Source: Karalla daura
Taxonomy: Eukaryota; Chordata; Actinopteri; Chaetodontiformes; Leiognathidae
Length of the DNA stretch: 64,000 nt
Assembly (NCBI GenBank): GCA_029224185.1
Contig: CM055193.1
Coordinates: 22,892,059-22,956,058 of the forward strand
Direction of reading: 5' to 3'
Part shown: positions 1 to 13,650 of the stretch, one piece after another
Position numbering within the stretch: position 1 is the stretch's first letter
Layout: every line of letters starts with the position of its first letter
The notes under the pieces: model-generated
Databases searched by the model: none
The model's input: only the letters and a program-made list of their open reading frames with translations
Told to the model about the DNA's origin: nothing
Made by a program: the position numbers and the translations under genes

Positions 1-577
1 CGATGAAGACAAACACTGCGACGGCACAGCAAGGAAGCCCTTTGTCTGGAAAGGCAGGGGATGGAGCCTGGACTCATGCTCGCTCAGCTGTTTACATGGA
101 ACAGCTGGGAAACGTATGGAGGAAATCAAAACGCTGAGCAATGCAATTCAAGCCCCGACTTGTTTTGCACCCGAAAACAAGTCTACCCACATGTACATGC
201 ATTTAGCTTCCATCCTGATCACACCCAACCAAACACTAGTGACACATCTGTATGTGTGTTCGTATACAGCATATACAGAACTGACAGTGAAAATACATAT
301 GGGAATGAGGGAAAAAAGGACAATAAAACTAGACAAAATGACACAATGTTTGCACCTAATTTGACAAGCAACCTCTCGACTCTTTGTAATCCAATACAAG
401 GCTCTGTCTGTGGAAGAAATTTCCAATGCCTTTCTACGTTTGATTGCTCTTGATTGAAACTGTGTGACTGCTCCGGTGCTTCTCATGAGTCGTCTATGCG
501 GGGGTGAAGGTGCGAACGGTCATTGGAGCCTCAGTGGGAGGGGACAGGACATCTGTGCTCGATTTGAAAGCGCTTAC
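1..577. other. trim33: trim33 intron 19 (downstream of the alternative exon), partial
   Basis: No coding signal for the expected C-terminal bromodomain helix or acidic tail was found on the minus strand here, so the last trim33 exon(s) must be to the left of the window. Confidence 0.6.
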
Positions 578-628
578 CTGCGTATTAATCTGTTTCTGCT
601 CGTCATAAACCTGGATTATTCGAGACAT
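578..628 (-). CDS. trim33: trim33 exon 19: 17-codon alternative bromodomain insert (alpha form)
   Basis: 51 bp encode MSRIIQVYDEQKQINTQ, bounded by acceptor TTTTTAG and donor GTAAGCG, phase 0 on both sides. In mammals TRIM33 alpha carries a 17-residue insert at this position (recalled as MMKVVQVYADTQEINLK) and beta lacks it. Length, position and the QVY...IN core agree. The exon can be skipped without changing frame. Confidence 0.85.
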
Positions 629-1042
629 CTAAAAAGGGGCAATGACATTACAACAAAACACATGAGGCAGCAGGCGGCAAGAGAAGAATTCACAGCACAG
701 GCAGGTTAGATCACAACAGAGCGGAGGTCTGTTTTTTTGCGGCCTACTGTGCTCCAGCCCACCGGGTGCACCCCCACCCCCACCACCATCACCCTCAACA
801 TGACTGCAGAGCCGTGACTGCGCAAAGTAACGGCAAACCCGGTCTGCACCTAGTCGCTCGCCCTCACCAAAGCGTCTCACGCCCTTTGAACGTGTTCATT
901 TAAATCCAGCTGTATCTCCAAGTCTCGATAGATATAATTTTTCTGGCTGCAGTTCTGCTGAACATCATGGCTTGAGCCTATTCTAAAGCTATAAAAACGA
1001 GGACAATCATTTCTGGAATGTATGCAAGCTTTCTGTGATATG

Positions 1043-1079
<37 letters not shown>

Positions 1080-4000
1080 CCCCCGACACCCCTCCACAGT
1101 TATCTGATCCCTCATTGAAAGAGAAACTCATTCCTCAATTATAGAAATTCAATTTGTTGGAAGGAATGGTCTGTCTTAATGCCACAACAATGAACAGAGC
1201 CTGGTCTTATCTCCCATCTGGACCTCTGGATTTGATGTCATAGGTGGTGCCCTCTGTGACATAGTGGCAACTTGAGTCGGGCTCTAATTCACGACTACAA
1301 TGGCTGAATTCATGGATCAAGAGAGGGGAGCTCTGTAATTTCATTCCAGGACAGTGATAGAGTGTGCATCTGAAGCTCTACCGACATGGCCGCCGAGCCA
1401 GACCCCCGCTCGCTGCTCGTTTCAGCGAGGTGGAGCGAGGTCCTTCTGGAGCTTCTGGATCGATACTGGCTGAGTTGAGGCTGACGGCCTCCATCACCTC
1501 TCAACTAAGTACGAGCTCCCTCGTGTGGTCAGACGGTAGAATACAAGATCACAAACATATTCTAAACAGATGAAACGGATCCGTCAAGACGTCCACAAAG
1601 GTTTCCTTAGAGAAAGCCTGAGATAGGAATGACGTTCATCTCCTGCAGCCAGGGAGAGCAGGCAGGTGCCTTCACACCCCATCCCCCAGCATCCACAGCG
1701 TTCACACCCTCAGCACACACATCTCTCCCTGCTCTCACACTGCGGAAGGTGAGACTCCTCCTGTGCTGCTCGGCTTGGATCTGACCTCAGCGGCTGACGG
1801 CTGAACGGTGTCTGTGAGGCCAGTGCACGACACATCGGCTCAAACTCCCCCGGGTCTCCACGGAAAACGACGCACGGACGGCGGACGCCGTTCCCTTAAG
1901 ACCCATGCCGCTCACCTCGTTGTACTTTGCGCAGTTCTTGAAGATCAGCCGCATGTCGGACACAAAGTCCTTGGTGGACTGGTAGTGCAGGGAGCTGCGC
2001 AGCTGCAGCCGCTTCTTCACCTTCTTCAGGTCCATGGGCTGCTTGATGATCTTGTAGTAGTTGGGCACCTGGTCGGGCGAGAGGGAGCGGTCAGAGGGCG
2101 CCGGAGCAGGCGAGGAGGCGCGTATGGGCGTGCGGGGCTACTCACAGAGCTGGAGACGGGTTTCCTGAAGCCCACACTGAGCTGATGACAGAAGATGTGC
2201 AGCAGGAGGCGCTCGCATCTCTGCAGAGGGGGCGGGAGAAGAGAGGATTTAGCTGCTTTGCACCGCGAGTGGGGGAAGGCCCTAGCCGCGCGGAGGAGCC
2301 GCACTGACCCTCTGGTCCTCAGGATCGAGGCGCTGCTCGTCGCCGATCCTCTTGCCGTCGTCGCAGTACTCCATCTCGGGGCTGTTCAGGCTCCGGCAGA
2401 ACGAGCACAGGAAGTCCCCCCTGAGAGACAGAGACGTGGGAGAACGCAGCGATATAACACCCTGGACATGGAACACCCCGGCGGGAGCAGATTGGAGAGG
2501 ACGTCCCGGTCGGCTCACTTTGGAAAGATCTTGATGGTGGGCACGTGGCATCTCATGTGGAAGACCTTGGGGCAGCGGTCGCAGCACAGCAGGTCCCCCC
2601 CGTTGTTGCAGACGGCGCACCAGTCTTCGTTGGGGTCGTCGTCTTTCTCCCCCGAGCCAGCCGACTGGCCGCTGGCTCTGGTGTCCGTGCCCTTGTCTGC
2701 GCTCCCGTTGGTGAGCGCGCCGACGCTGCTGTTGTTCTCCGGAGGTAACGAGGTAGTGGAGGTCATCGCTTTAGTACTGGGAGAGGAGCCGGCGGCGCTG
2801 GAGCCGTTCACGCCGGAGCAGGGGCTCTCCGACATGGGCTCTGACTTGATGGACTCCTCGAGAGCCTTGAGAGCCTCCTGGCCTGTAGATATCGACCCCA
2901 AGACGGGGAGGGGGCTGCTCTCCGGACTGCTCATCTGAGGAGAAGACACATGAGTCCGTGAGAAAAGAGCATGCAAGTGTGTCTGACACTGGCAATGGAT
3001 TCCTTCTGAAATAGCTGTACGCAGAGAACATGTGGCTTAAGATTTCATTCTGGTCCAACGAACCAGTGTTAGCAGTTATCGAGCATAGCTTTCCCTTTCA
3101 ACCGACGTTTTTGACATTTTCTGGAACAATGTTCATGTATTTGTGCAACGATGTGCTACCATGTTCTATGGATCACTCTGTGCATAGTTGGACTTTGCGC
3201 TACATGGCATTGGAGACACAGTGAAATCATGTCATGTCATACCATGCCATACCAAGCCATGCCATGCCATGCCATGCCATGCCATGTCATGTCATGTCAT
3301 GTCATGTCATGTCATGTCATGTCATATATCATATCATATCATATCATATCATATCACGCCCTGGCTCCGTACCATGCAGGCGCTCCGGCCGTCCTTGCTG
3401 CGCTCCGTCTTCACAGAAGATGTGGGACAGCTGTAGCTGTCCTCGGTGCCCGGCTCCTGCTTCACCCTCACCTGCTCCACGGCAGCTCCGCCTCCAGCCG
3501 CTGCCCTCCCGGCCGAGCTGCAGCTTACACACACACACACACACACACACAATAACAAACTCAATTATTCATACTAAACCGATTAGCAATAAAACCAGTT
3601 AACTTCCAACCACGAGTCTACTCATTATGGGGATCCTCGCTGCAGTGAGGATCCTGCCCTGGAGCCTGACGCCACTGAAGTCACATGGCTAAGTCTAGCT
3701 TCTGAAAACATTTCCTTCGACCGGTAACCTGTTAGCGGCTCAGTAAACTCAGGTTTAGTTGACGGAAACCATCGGAGTGGTTTGGCCCTAGAATAACTTT
3801 GCCACCTCTTACCTCCCTCTGCTTCCTGTGCTGGATGTGCTAGAAGGTCGTGCTGGTGTGTGTGCATTCGAAACACCTGCAGAGCAGAGCGCGACAGGAA
3901 ACAGGTGATGGAACGGAAGCATTCACTTCCTATCGTATCGACTAGCACAAAACCGCCATTAATTGGCAGACATTACACGCAGATAGACGCAGAATACACG

Positions 4001-7000
4001 CAGGATAGATAAAAAAAAAACACAATAAAGCTCTGCAAACATGATACAGCTCCAGGCCTTCTTAAAGAGAGTTGGGTGTGCACCTGAAGAGCCAGAGGAG
4101 TGTGTGGAGAGACCAGGCGAGGGGTTCATGTCCACGGAGCCCTGCTGCTGCTGCTGCTGCGTGCTGGCTGTGATGTAGCGAGACAGGAGGTGTCCCAGGT
4201 TACTGGAACCTGCGTCCTCCAGCTGACGAAGGACAGCCAGGAGGACAGTCAACAAAAACGCACAATTAAGACAGTCCAGTCCAATCTTCGGAATCGATAC
4301 GCACCTGTATGGGCGGGATCTCGGGTAAGCAGGGCAGGTTCTCTGGGTTGGTGACGGAGGGGATGAGCTCGATGGGACCTATGATGGGGCTGGCGGGGCT
4401 GCGGTGGGCGTGGGCACCTGCCATACTGGCACTGGTGGGGCTGGTGGGGTTAGCATTGTGGAGGGAGGCCACGGGGAAAGGGCCCGCGTGCCCCGGGTTG
4501 GAATGCTGCACAGGGAGAGGCGGAGGAGAGGGAGATCACATGGAGGAGGGGGGAGAGGAGAGGAGGAGGAGGGGGAAGAGATGACGGGACCAGTAAGACA
4601 CGTCACAGAGCCGCTCTTCTGCCAGGTATGCTTGGTTGTGGAGACAACGTTGCAGAATGATCATGCAGTTGTGACACAACGCATGCGGCACAAGACACAC
4701 AGATGACAGAAGTAGGAAGAAAAGGTGCCAAACCCCTGATTGTAGTAAGAAACGAAACCTTGGGTGGCTCATCTCAGATTCTATAGACATCTGGACACAA
4801 AGAAAAAGGGGGCTGGATGTAGTGCAGGTCTCTCTTACCGATGCTTACATGCAGGCAGGAAATGTACATTTCACTGTCAACAGGGCTGCTTTTAAACCAT
4901 CTGCAGTGCATGCATGTCCCTGGTCTGAAAATGAACAGACCGCTGCAGACTCCAAAGGCATCAGGTGAGCTGTCAATCAGTGTCCCGACTTCAGATGTGG
5001 TTGCATGTTGGTGGCTGTGTTGTGAATGACCACTGCCTCTGTCACCACGGCTTGCTGCATGAGGCATGGTCCCCGCTAGCTTACCTCCCTCCCTTAACGA
5101 GGCAGAGGAGGCTGCTGGAGGACAGGTGGTGTCCAGAAGCAAAAAGTGGAAGTATCGTTACCAACACACATCTGCTCGCCTGTACTGGGACCAGCAGCAA
5201 GTAAGTGGCAGTTTGGTTTCCCTGCTTTGAGGCTCTAGCAATTCTCACTCTGACCTAAGAGCCACCAACAACCAGTAACCAGTAGTGGTCATTGTTTGGG
5301 CCGCTTATTTTAAATGCAACAAAAGGCAACGACGAAATAAAGGTGTTACAACCTCCGAGTGATAACATATATGAGTGAGTGAGTGAGTGAGTGAGTGAGT
5401 GAGTGTGAGAGTGTGAGAGTGTGAGAGAGTGAGAGTGAGAGTGAGAGAGAGAGAGAGACAGAGAGAGAGATTATTCATACTATATACTATATTTTATGAG
5501 GATGCAGCTCATACTCGTGCGTTGTTGTTTTAGTAATAACTGCATTGCACCAGTTATTACATTTCCAAACGTTTTTTTTTCATACTAAGCCAATAACGTA
5601 ATAACCTATTACATTATTGGCAGAAAGTGATTAAGTTACGGGCGCACACACATTTGATTACATTATCGGCAAGTTTTATTGTATCTGAAACGGGCTAAGT
5701 AATGAGATTGCCGGCGGTTACTACGTTTTGGGTTGCTACAGCGTGGCTGGGGAGCTGCTGGCGAGTCTCGAACCTAGGAGATAGGCACGGGTATGCCGAG
5801 CCTCCGCCAGCTACCTACGATATGGACCCATTGACTGACTGACGGACTGACTGACTGACTGTCCAGGCTGCTGCCTCGATTTTTCATTTTCTTTTCATTT
5901 CTCACAAGTTCATCGATTAGCCGTTGCAGTCGTCACACACGGGGGGAAAGAAATGAAGAAATAGGAAAACACGCGGCCAAACAGTGCCGGGATGCAGTCA
6001 AACCTGTGGCCGGAGCAGCAGATAGAAACTGTGAGATTCTATGAGGTTCTGCCAACGGCCTTTTTAACCAGGTAATAATGAAAGTTTTTTTCTAAAACAC
6101 AGCGAAAGAATGGAAGCGCCCTCAAATCCTTTCAAGTCAGGAGGAACCCGAATCAGAAAAGGGTACAAAAGAAACATGTAGTGAATTTACCACAGCTCAT
6201 CTTTCTGTGTGGATTGAAGTCAAATATTTTCTTTCAATCTGCTTTTGGTTGCTGCTCGAATGGATAAAACCTGGAGTTGTATCTGTGTCGGACTCCACGG
6301 TGTTCTCCAGCTGACTGCGTCTCACTGCTAAATGCAGAGCCCAATTAGACATTGCATTTAATGTAGTGATTAGAATGAAAAATCAGGAGTTTTGATCAGC
6401 GGCTCTATTGACTGGGGCATCCTCCACTTGAAAAATCTCGTAAGTGCTCTCCTGGGTGCACAGACGGCATATACGCTCATTAGTGATCTCACTGTTAAGT
6501 CTACGGAGACGGCGGGGCATAGATTTCATGAATCCAACGTTAGCACAACACGGCACCGAATGCAAAACAAACAGCTGTTACACAGCTGCCCCCAGCGGAG
6601 GCGGCGCGTGCCGGCACTGACCTGTCTCTGGAGCTGAGGCTGCATCATGGGGGGATACTGCTGTCCGTTATGCCTGGGCTGAGCCGTGGGCATTCGAGCC
6701 TGAGGTGGACCCGGGAGGCGCATGTGGTGGGGGTTGGGGTACAGGGGCGGACCCGGCCCGCCGTTCATACCCCCAGGCCCTCTGCCGAGCTGCTGCATGC
6801 TGATTAGTCTGGGAGGCTGTCGACCATCACACACATGCAGCATGAATTAGACTCGGTCCTGGACCAACGAAACCACCGAAGGCATTACGGAGACAGAAAC
6901 CTGCTTACGGCGCTGGTATGAAAGGATTTGCTATTTTGGTTCTGTCTTTTGCCCGTTTAAAAGCAATGAATCATATAATCTGGAGCGTTTGCTTGTTGAC

Positions 7001-10000
7001 TGGATTCATTGGCTTTGTTCTCAGCGTGTCATGTGGGAAAAAGGGAGAATATCTGGCTGATTAAAGCTGGATATTGGGGTCACAGTTGAGCTCAGCCGGT
7101 CAACCAGATGCCCTGTTCGCTGGCTCATTGCGGCTGCGACCTCGATTCAAATCCCGACCTGGGTGTCTGGGATTTCTGCACGCCTTCACCCATTACCCCC
7201 ACCCCCCCACCCCCCTCCCCATAGCAACTCTTCACTTATCCTGTTGCAGAAAGAAATGGCCAAAGCCCTCGGACTAGACTGAACATACAAGAACCCGTAT
7301 CTCAGACATCTTGCTGGTAGAGCTTGGAGGGGTCTGGAGACAAATTCATCAGATATGGAACAGATCAGGACTCAGACCATCATCCCCCCCACCCCCCCAT
7401 ATGCAGACAAGCCAGGGCCACAAATCTCCCTCCTGGTTGCTTGCCGCCTACCTGCTGCTGGACCATGGGCGGGCCGGCCTGCCGCGGGTGCTGCTGGGAC
7501 ATCTGGGAGGCGATGCGCATCTGCTGCTGGATCTGCTGCTGCCTCTGCTGCTGCTGCTGGTGCTGCTGCTGCTGCTGGTGCTGGTGCTGCTGCTCCTGCT
7601 GCTTCTGCTGCGCGTAGGCTGCCTGCTGCATGTGCTGCAGCCGCAGCTGGGCCAGGTTGATCTGCCCCGGGTGCTTGTTGGGGAGGCCCTGGCTGGCGGG
7701 GAGCGGCCCGCCGACCATCACGTTGGGCGGCTGGGCCGGCGGGGGCGGCTTCTCGATGATCAGACTGCCTGGAGCACGCCGGGCAAAGAGGAGCGTGAGC
7801 GTGCGTGCGTGCGTCCAGCCTGCAGACCTCGTCTCTCATGTCAACGTCGTTTCAAAACCGACGCACAACCACGCACGAAAATGACTCAAAACAAGGTATT
7901 TACCAGTAATACAGGGAAAATGAGAAGAAATGGACGTGTTTTACTTAAGGTGCGGCTCTAAATTCTCTGCTTGCAGCCCGTAAATTTTGAGTCGGGGCGC
8001 CACTGGGCCCTGAGACTAACAAAGTCAAAGAGAACAAACAGACTACGGATGTGCTTTGATGAGAAAGGAGAAGTGATGGGGGAACACGTGGCAGTCTGAC
8101 CCTCTCACCTAGATTCACCACATTTTTGGCCCAGAAGGTGGGATCACAGTAGAAGCGTATCACTCCGTTGGCCTGAGGCACTGGCTCCATTCTAGCTTTG
8201 AAGAGCTGGCGAAGCTGAAATAAGATCTGGACGGACACACACACACACACACTATCAAGTCTGGCAGTGTCAGAGCAACAAACAGCTCATTTGTCAATAT
8301 GCCCTGTGGGAGCATTACCCGAAATCCCGCAATACAGTTATCTCAATTATCTAATTTGTTGACGGTCGTGTGGCAAGTGCTCAGATCCACGTGGCACAAG
8401 CCTCCCCTGGTTTGAACACATAAATACCTTTTTTTTTGTAAAAACACAACGTCTACTTAGGTGATAAGCATAAAAGATAAGGCTGCCGGTCTATGCTGCA
8501 CAATCTGGACTGCTGCGGGTGAACAGATTTCCCAGGGCGAGAACACACCATCACGCTAGCTACTACCCAACATCTGAGCAGACGTAGCTCAAATCTTGAA
8601 AGCTAAAATACTGTCAAATGATGCAAGACGGGGGGGAACGTACCAGCCTCTTGCTGTAGAGCAGCGCCGTGCTGCTGCCAGTCGTGATGGCCCAGTGGCA
8701 GAAGTTGAGCACGTGGTGGATCTGCTGGGCCAGCTGGGCGGTATCCTTGTGCTGCGCCATGAGCCTCATGCTGCGCTCTTTGGTGACAGCCTGAACAGAG
8801 AAAAAAAAGAGATGATTCCGGCGCCCGGCCCGTTTGGCGGCGCCTTGCCCGGCGGCCTGGGCCCGTCTGTCCTCACCTCCAGCTGCTGCAGCAGGGATTT
8901 GCCCTTCTTGTTGATCTCGTTGATCAGAGTGAACACGGCAATTTTGATCTCGTGCTCCACCTTCTTGTGCGTCTCGTTGAGCTTCTCTAACCTGGACGAA
9001 GAGAGGGAGACGGGGGAAATGCTCTGAGACGGCGCACGGGGAGACGACGTCCACACACAAAGCTAACGGATGAGTGGAATTTCTTCCGCCCGGGACAATG
9101 AAATCTTCCAGGACACGTGGAGCGTGGCATGCGGCCCGGTAATGAGACCCCGATGCAGGGCCACACATTTGCGAGGCATTCAAAAAGTAATTTGGTTTTT
9201 CCGAGGCATGCGATGATCGGTTTAAAACCCTTCTTCCCAAATGAGACAAAATTTGCTTCAGACACCGCTTAATCTCATAGAGCGGACCGTGCCCAGTGTT
9301 GACTACGGATTGCGACTTTTCCACTTTTCGGGGACCTGGCAGGGCTCAGTCTTTGGGATGTCCACCCCTGACTGGAACCCGAAGCACACATGCTGACTGC
9401 ACAGGGGAGAGGCTGGCGGAGACGGGCCGGCTCGCACCTGTTCTGCACCTGTGCAACGGAATAATGAACGTAGTTCTTCTTCTCCTGCAGCTTGGCCATG
9501 GTGGTCTCGATGACGCCTTTCTGGTTCTGGAAGGCCTCCTCCAGAAACTGGTACCTGGGGGAATGCACCCACAACGCGGGTTAACTGAACGGCCGGCCGT
9601 TGTTTCCCAGGAATGTTTACAATGCGTCTCGTCCAGGTTTGACTTTGCGAGCTCGCAAGTCATTTATTTCATCAGAGATAAAGATTGTCTTGTGACGGCC
9701 GGTCCAATTATCTTCTTATCTCAAGACAAAGAGATAACAAGATAATTTAGCACGAGGAAACAACTTTGAGCGGGATCGGTGAAGGGCGCTCGCACATGAG
9801 GCCGCAGCTGGCCTCGTCCTCTCCTTGAATAAGGGCTGACGCGAATGTTCTCTCTACACAGAGAGCACAATGCTATTCCTGCCCATGCCACCGCAATACG
9901 CGTTTGACTAACGGCGGCTTCCCCTCAGTCTGACAGCCTCAGCTCAGTCAAAACGCAACCTGAGCAAGCTTGGCAATGGCATTTCAGATCCCCGATTAAC

Positions 10001-13000
10001 CATCTGAACGAAAGGGGGAAATGACCTTTTATTTCTCAGCCGTGACTGTTGATTATCATCTCGTAACGAAACAGCAAAACGTGTTTTCGCAAGATAACCA
10101 AATAATTCACTTGTGTGAGACAACATCGTTAAAGTAAATAGCGAGCGCAGATGGGGGTTTTTTTCCCTCTCCGTACCTGTCAGCGAGGAGCGTTCACATT
10201 TTAATCATTAGCACTGAGCAGCCGAGCGTGAATGCAACTTCTGTCTCTGGCTGTCATGAGTGAAAGATTTATGAGAAGCTCGGGCGGGATTCGGTCCTTT
10301 GTGATGGGGGAAGAGCAGAACTCATATCCCACCCTGCGAGTCGAGCCCAAAGTGGAAAGCAGCAGGGCTTCAGATTAGAGACACAGGGGTTTCGAACCAG
10401 TAGGATGACCGGTGGGTTTATGGGAAACCAGTTCCACACTGGGGTTTTCTATGGTGATAAATACCAGTAGGGCTAAAAGCTGTATGCTTTCTGCTTGGCC
10501 ACAGTGGTTGGTTTGATTAGAGTTTGCATGTTCTCCCCGGTTTTGCAGGGCTTCTCTGGGGTTCCGCCCACAGTCCAACAACATTTATTACGGTCAGGCG
10601 GAGTTCTGAGACGCCTCTAGGTGTGACTGAGACTGAATGGTGTGTGCATGTGTGTGTCCTGTGATGGATACCAGATGAGGTAAGTTAATGTATGGGCGGA
10701 TGTTTCCAGCAAGAATGGCCAACCTGACAGTCCACCCGCTGTTAATAGACTGGAGTACAGATTATGGCCAAATCTTGGATGAAAGTGTTGACTAACAAGC
10801 GTTTCATTTAGTGTCTTAACCTCTGCGACGAGTTATGGTGAATGCAACCGAGAAGCCACAGGACGTGGTGGATGGTTGTGTGGCCTTGTGAAGTCTGCCA
10901 CAAAGCTGTATGCGATAATGAGTGTGAGAAACACGGAGGAGTTGAAATCATGTGAATAAATCATTTCATCTGGATGGCACTGATGACCATGGCTGGCCTG
11001 CTACTACACTTTCCACTGAGGATACCAATGCTTGTGATTTTAGTTTTTTTAAATGAATCAATAGCTCAAACGGATGGCGAGACGAGCAGAAAATGTGCCA
11101 TGCACATGCACCCTCTCGGGTGCAAAAGCACTGCAGAAGAGCTCTCGGCTCTGTGCAACACATTCTCATGTTATGGTGAAATGAGCCGGAGCCGGCAGCT
11201 GCCTGCAGGGCAGGAAGTCAATCAAGAATGTTACCGTGTCCTCTGAGACGCTGTCAGCACTAATGTTAAATGCATTCATTTAGAACTGTAGTTAATGGTC
11301 TGAAATGAGCCAAACCATCCATCCATCATCTCACCTGCTTTATACCCGCTGGGGTCTGCTGGTCTACCTCCAGCTCACACAGGGTGAGTGCATACACCCT
11401 GGACAGGTCACCAGCCAGGACATACACACACACACACCATTCACTCTCACACTCACCCCTGGGGGCGTTTCAGAGTCTCCAGGTGACTTTAATGCATGTT
11501 TTTGGACTGCGGTGGGAAACCAGACTAAAGGCGTCGAACCAATATGCAGCCGTTAAGGAACATGACAAACACTAGATACTGGCAACAGAATGTTTAAAGA
11601 AGCAGCGGTCAGCCGAGCTTTTCGTGGTGTGTTGGGTGCTGAGCTACCTGTGCTCCTTGTGCTCTAGCAGCTGACAGTCCCGACATGTCAAAGTGTCACA
11701 GGTCTCACAGAACAGCTTCAGTGGCTCCTGTTTGTGGATGGGACAGAAAACAGGCCTCTGTCCCGACGCCCCCACAGACTCTTCAGGCACACACATACAG
11801 GAGAGGGGGGAAAAAAAGGGTATTTTAGATGCTTAAATCGAGAAGGAGTGGAAGAAAGAACGAGACGGAAAGAGTAACAAAATGTGAAAACAATGGGACA
11901 CGGATGTGAGACTAATCGTGACCAGCGCGGACAGCAAAAAGATAAACCTCTCAGTCAAAGCCTCTGTCGGCCAAGCGTGTCTGGTCAGAGGCTCAGGATG
12001 TACGGTTCCTGAGCTAGAGGTAACATCTGAGCGAGCAGGCTGTGCAGCACTGTTACCATGGCAACAGCCCGGCAGCAGCACTCTGCCTGTGCTGCAACAG
12101 CGGCTCCTCATGTAGCAGCTTTAGCAGTTTCGGCCTCAGTAAACATCAATCGGCCCCTCCGTCCTGTCGGCCAGACATCTTACCCGAGGCGGCGTCAGCG
12201 TCCTCCTTGGTGCGGATTTTGTGGTCCTTGGTAATCTTGACCCTCTGGTGGGCCTCCACGCAGGTCTTACACAGCCATTCTCCACACTCCACACAAAAAC
12301 CTATGGTTCCCGCATTATCTTCACAGCTTGTGCAAACCTTGAAGAGAAAAACACCAAGTGGCACGTTTAAGATCAACCACGGATCATCAGTTCATGTGGC
12401 CTTGACGCTGATGCAAGGCTTTAACAACATATGGCAGGGAGGAAGGCAAACCACTGTTCAACTCCAACTGATTTAGACCATTTAAACATACTTAAAAATA
12501 AACAATGAAACAAATTCAAGCATTTCGTTAAATTCGGAAGTTGTCACTGGGCACACATCTAAACAAACCTGTAGCACAGGAAGAATGACTCTAAAACTGG
12601 TCTATCCACTTAGCGTGAAAGTGATTCTAATGTATTGGCCATGTTTCCCGTCTTAAAAAAGACAATACAGAAAGGTAAGGACATTGGCCAGAGGCCCGAT
12701 TCTCTAGTTTTGCTTCCCCTCCACACGGCACAGAAGGGCTTATGTGACAAACGGAAGTGGACACGCCGATCACAGCGTGGGGGGGGTGATCAGTCTGGAC
12801 GTACCTGCGCGGCCTTTTCATCAGAGGTGCTGGTGGCTTCTGTGGTGTCTTTGACAAAGTAATTGTCAATAATGTCACTTTGTTTGTAGTCCTGGTGGCA
12901 CACCGAACATCGCATAACATTTACTAGGAACAGAAAGAAAAGAAAAAAAGACAGAGGTTAGAGAAACACGACAAATAGAAGACGATATTCTGTGACTCAA

Positions 13001-13602
13001 TGAAGATTGATCTCTCAAGAGAAACAACAGAAAGTACATTTTCAAGCTATGACTTTTTTTTTTAACAAAGTGCCTCTCACTCTGAGCTAATAATAGTAAA
13101 GTTTCATATGAAAGAGGCCTGTGGTAGACTTCCTGATTATTTACTCAATTTCCTTTTGGTGAATTCCTGCCAGAGCCGACCAGCCACTTCTTATTCATCG
13201 CAGGTAATTGATTTAAAGCTCGTCTCAGGAGGATTCAACCACGTCACGCTTGGCAGTTTCATTGGCGTATTAAATCACCGGACAATGAGGACCATTTCGC
13301 TTAATTATTTTAGCTGGCTTTGTTAATGGGAAAAAAAATGTTTAATTGGTGCGGTGAAGAAACACACCAAACGAGAACGAGGTAAGTAGGTAAACTTTCC
13401 ATTCAACATTGGGGATTTAAATGTAGTCAGCGTGGTAATACGCCTCTCCCCCTGCAGAGGTTCAAACCGGTGTGAGCCGGTTTGAGCCAGACTGCGCTGG
13501 TTTGAGCAGCACACAGCCGGTTTGTGTGAGCTCCAGCTGCATGACTCCCATAGTGATTGACTGGGAGAGCAGCTGGGCTGAGACCGCTGAGGAACCCCTC
13601 CT

Positions 13603-13650
<48 letters not shown>

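Larger units (their letters stand above)
4506..6621. other. trim33: trim33 intron 10
   Basis: 2.1 kb without recognised exons. Contains the GAGT/GA microsatellite (about 5372-5472), a tRNA-like SINE fragment (about 5742-5825) and a short GACT array (about 5830-5861). Confidence 0.7.
9555..11647. other. trim33: trim33 intron 4
   Basis: 2.1 kb without recognised exons. Contains two oppositely oriented fragments of one fish repeat family (about 10515-10690 and 11306-11545). Confidence 0.7.

Noticed and set aside
1..577. Last trim33 exon
   Set aside because: No minus-strand frame resembling the expected C-terminal bromodomain helix or acidic, Arg/Lys-rich tail.
1386..1478. Short plus-strand ATG frame starting MAAEPDPRSLL
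   Set aside because: Only 30 codons before a stop, no clear donor site or family; kept as unproven.
2195..2938. Plus-strand 247-codon frame
   Set aside because: Antisense of trim33 exons 15-16 and their introns; no recognisable domain.
5742..5825. Functional tRNA gene
   Set aside because: B-box-like sequence present but no paired acceptor stem visible; SINE head is more likely.
7311..7961. Plus-strand Leu-rich 216-codon frame
   Set aside because: Antisense of the CAG-rich trim33 exon 9, which has family support and splice sites.
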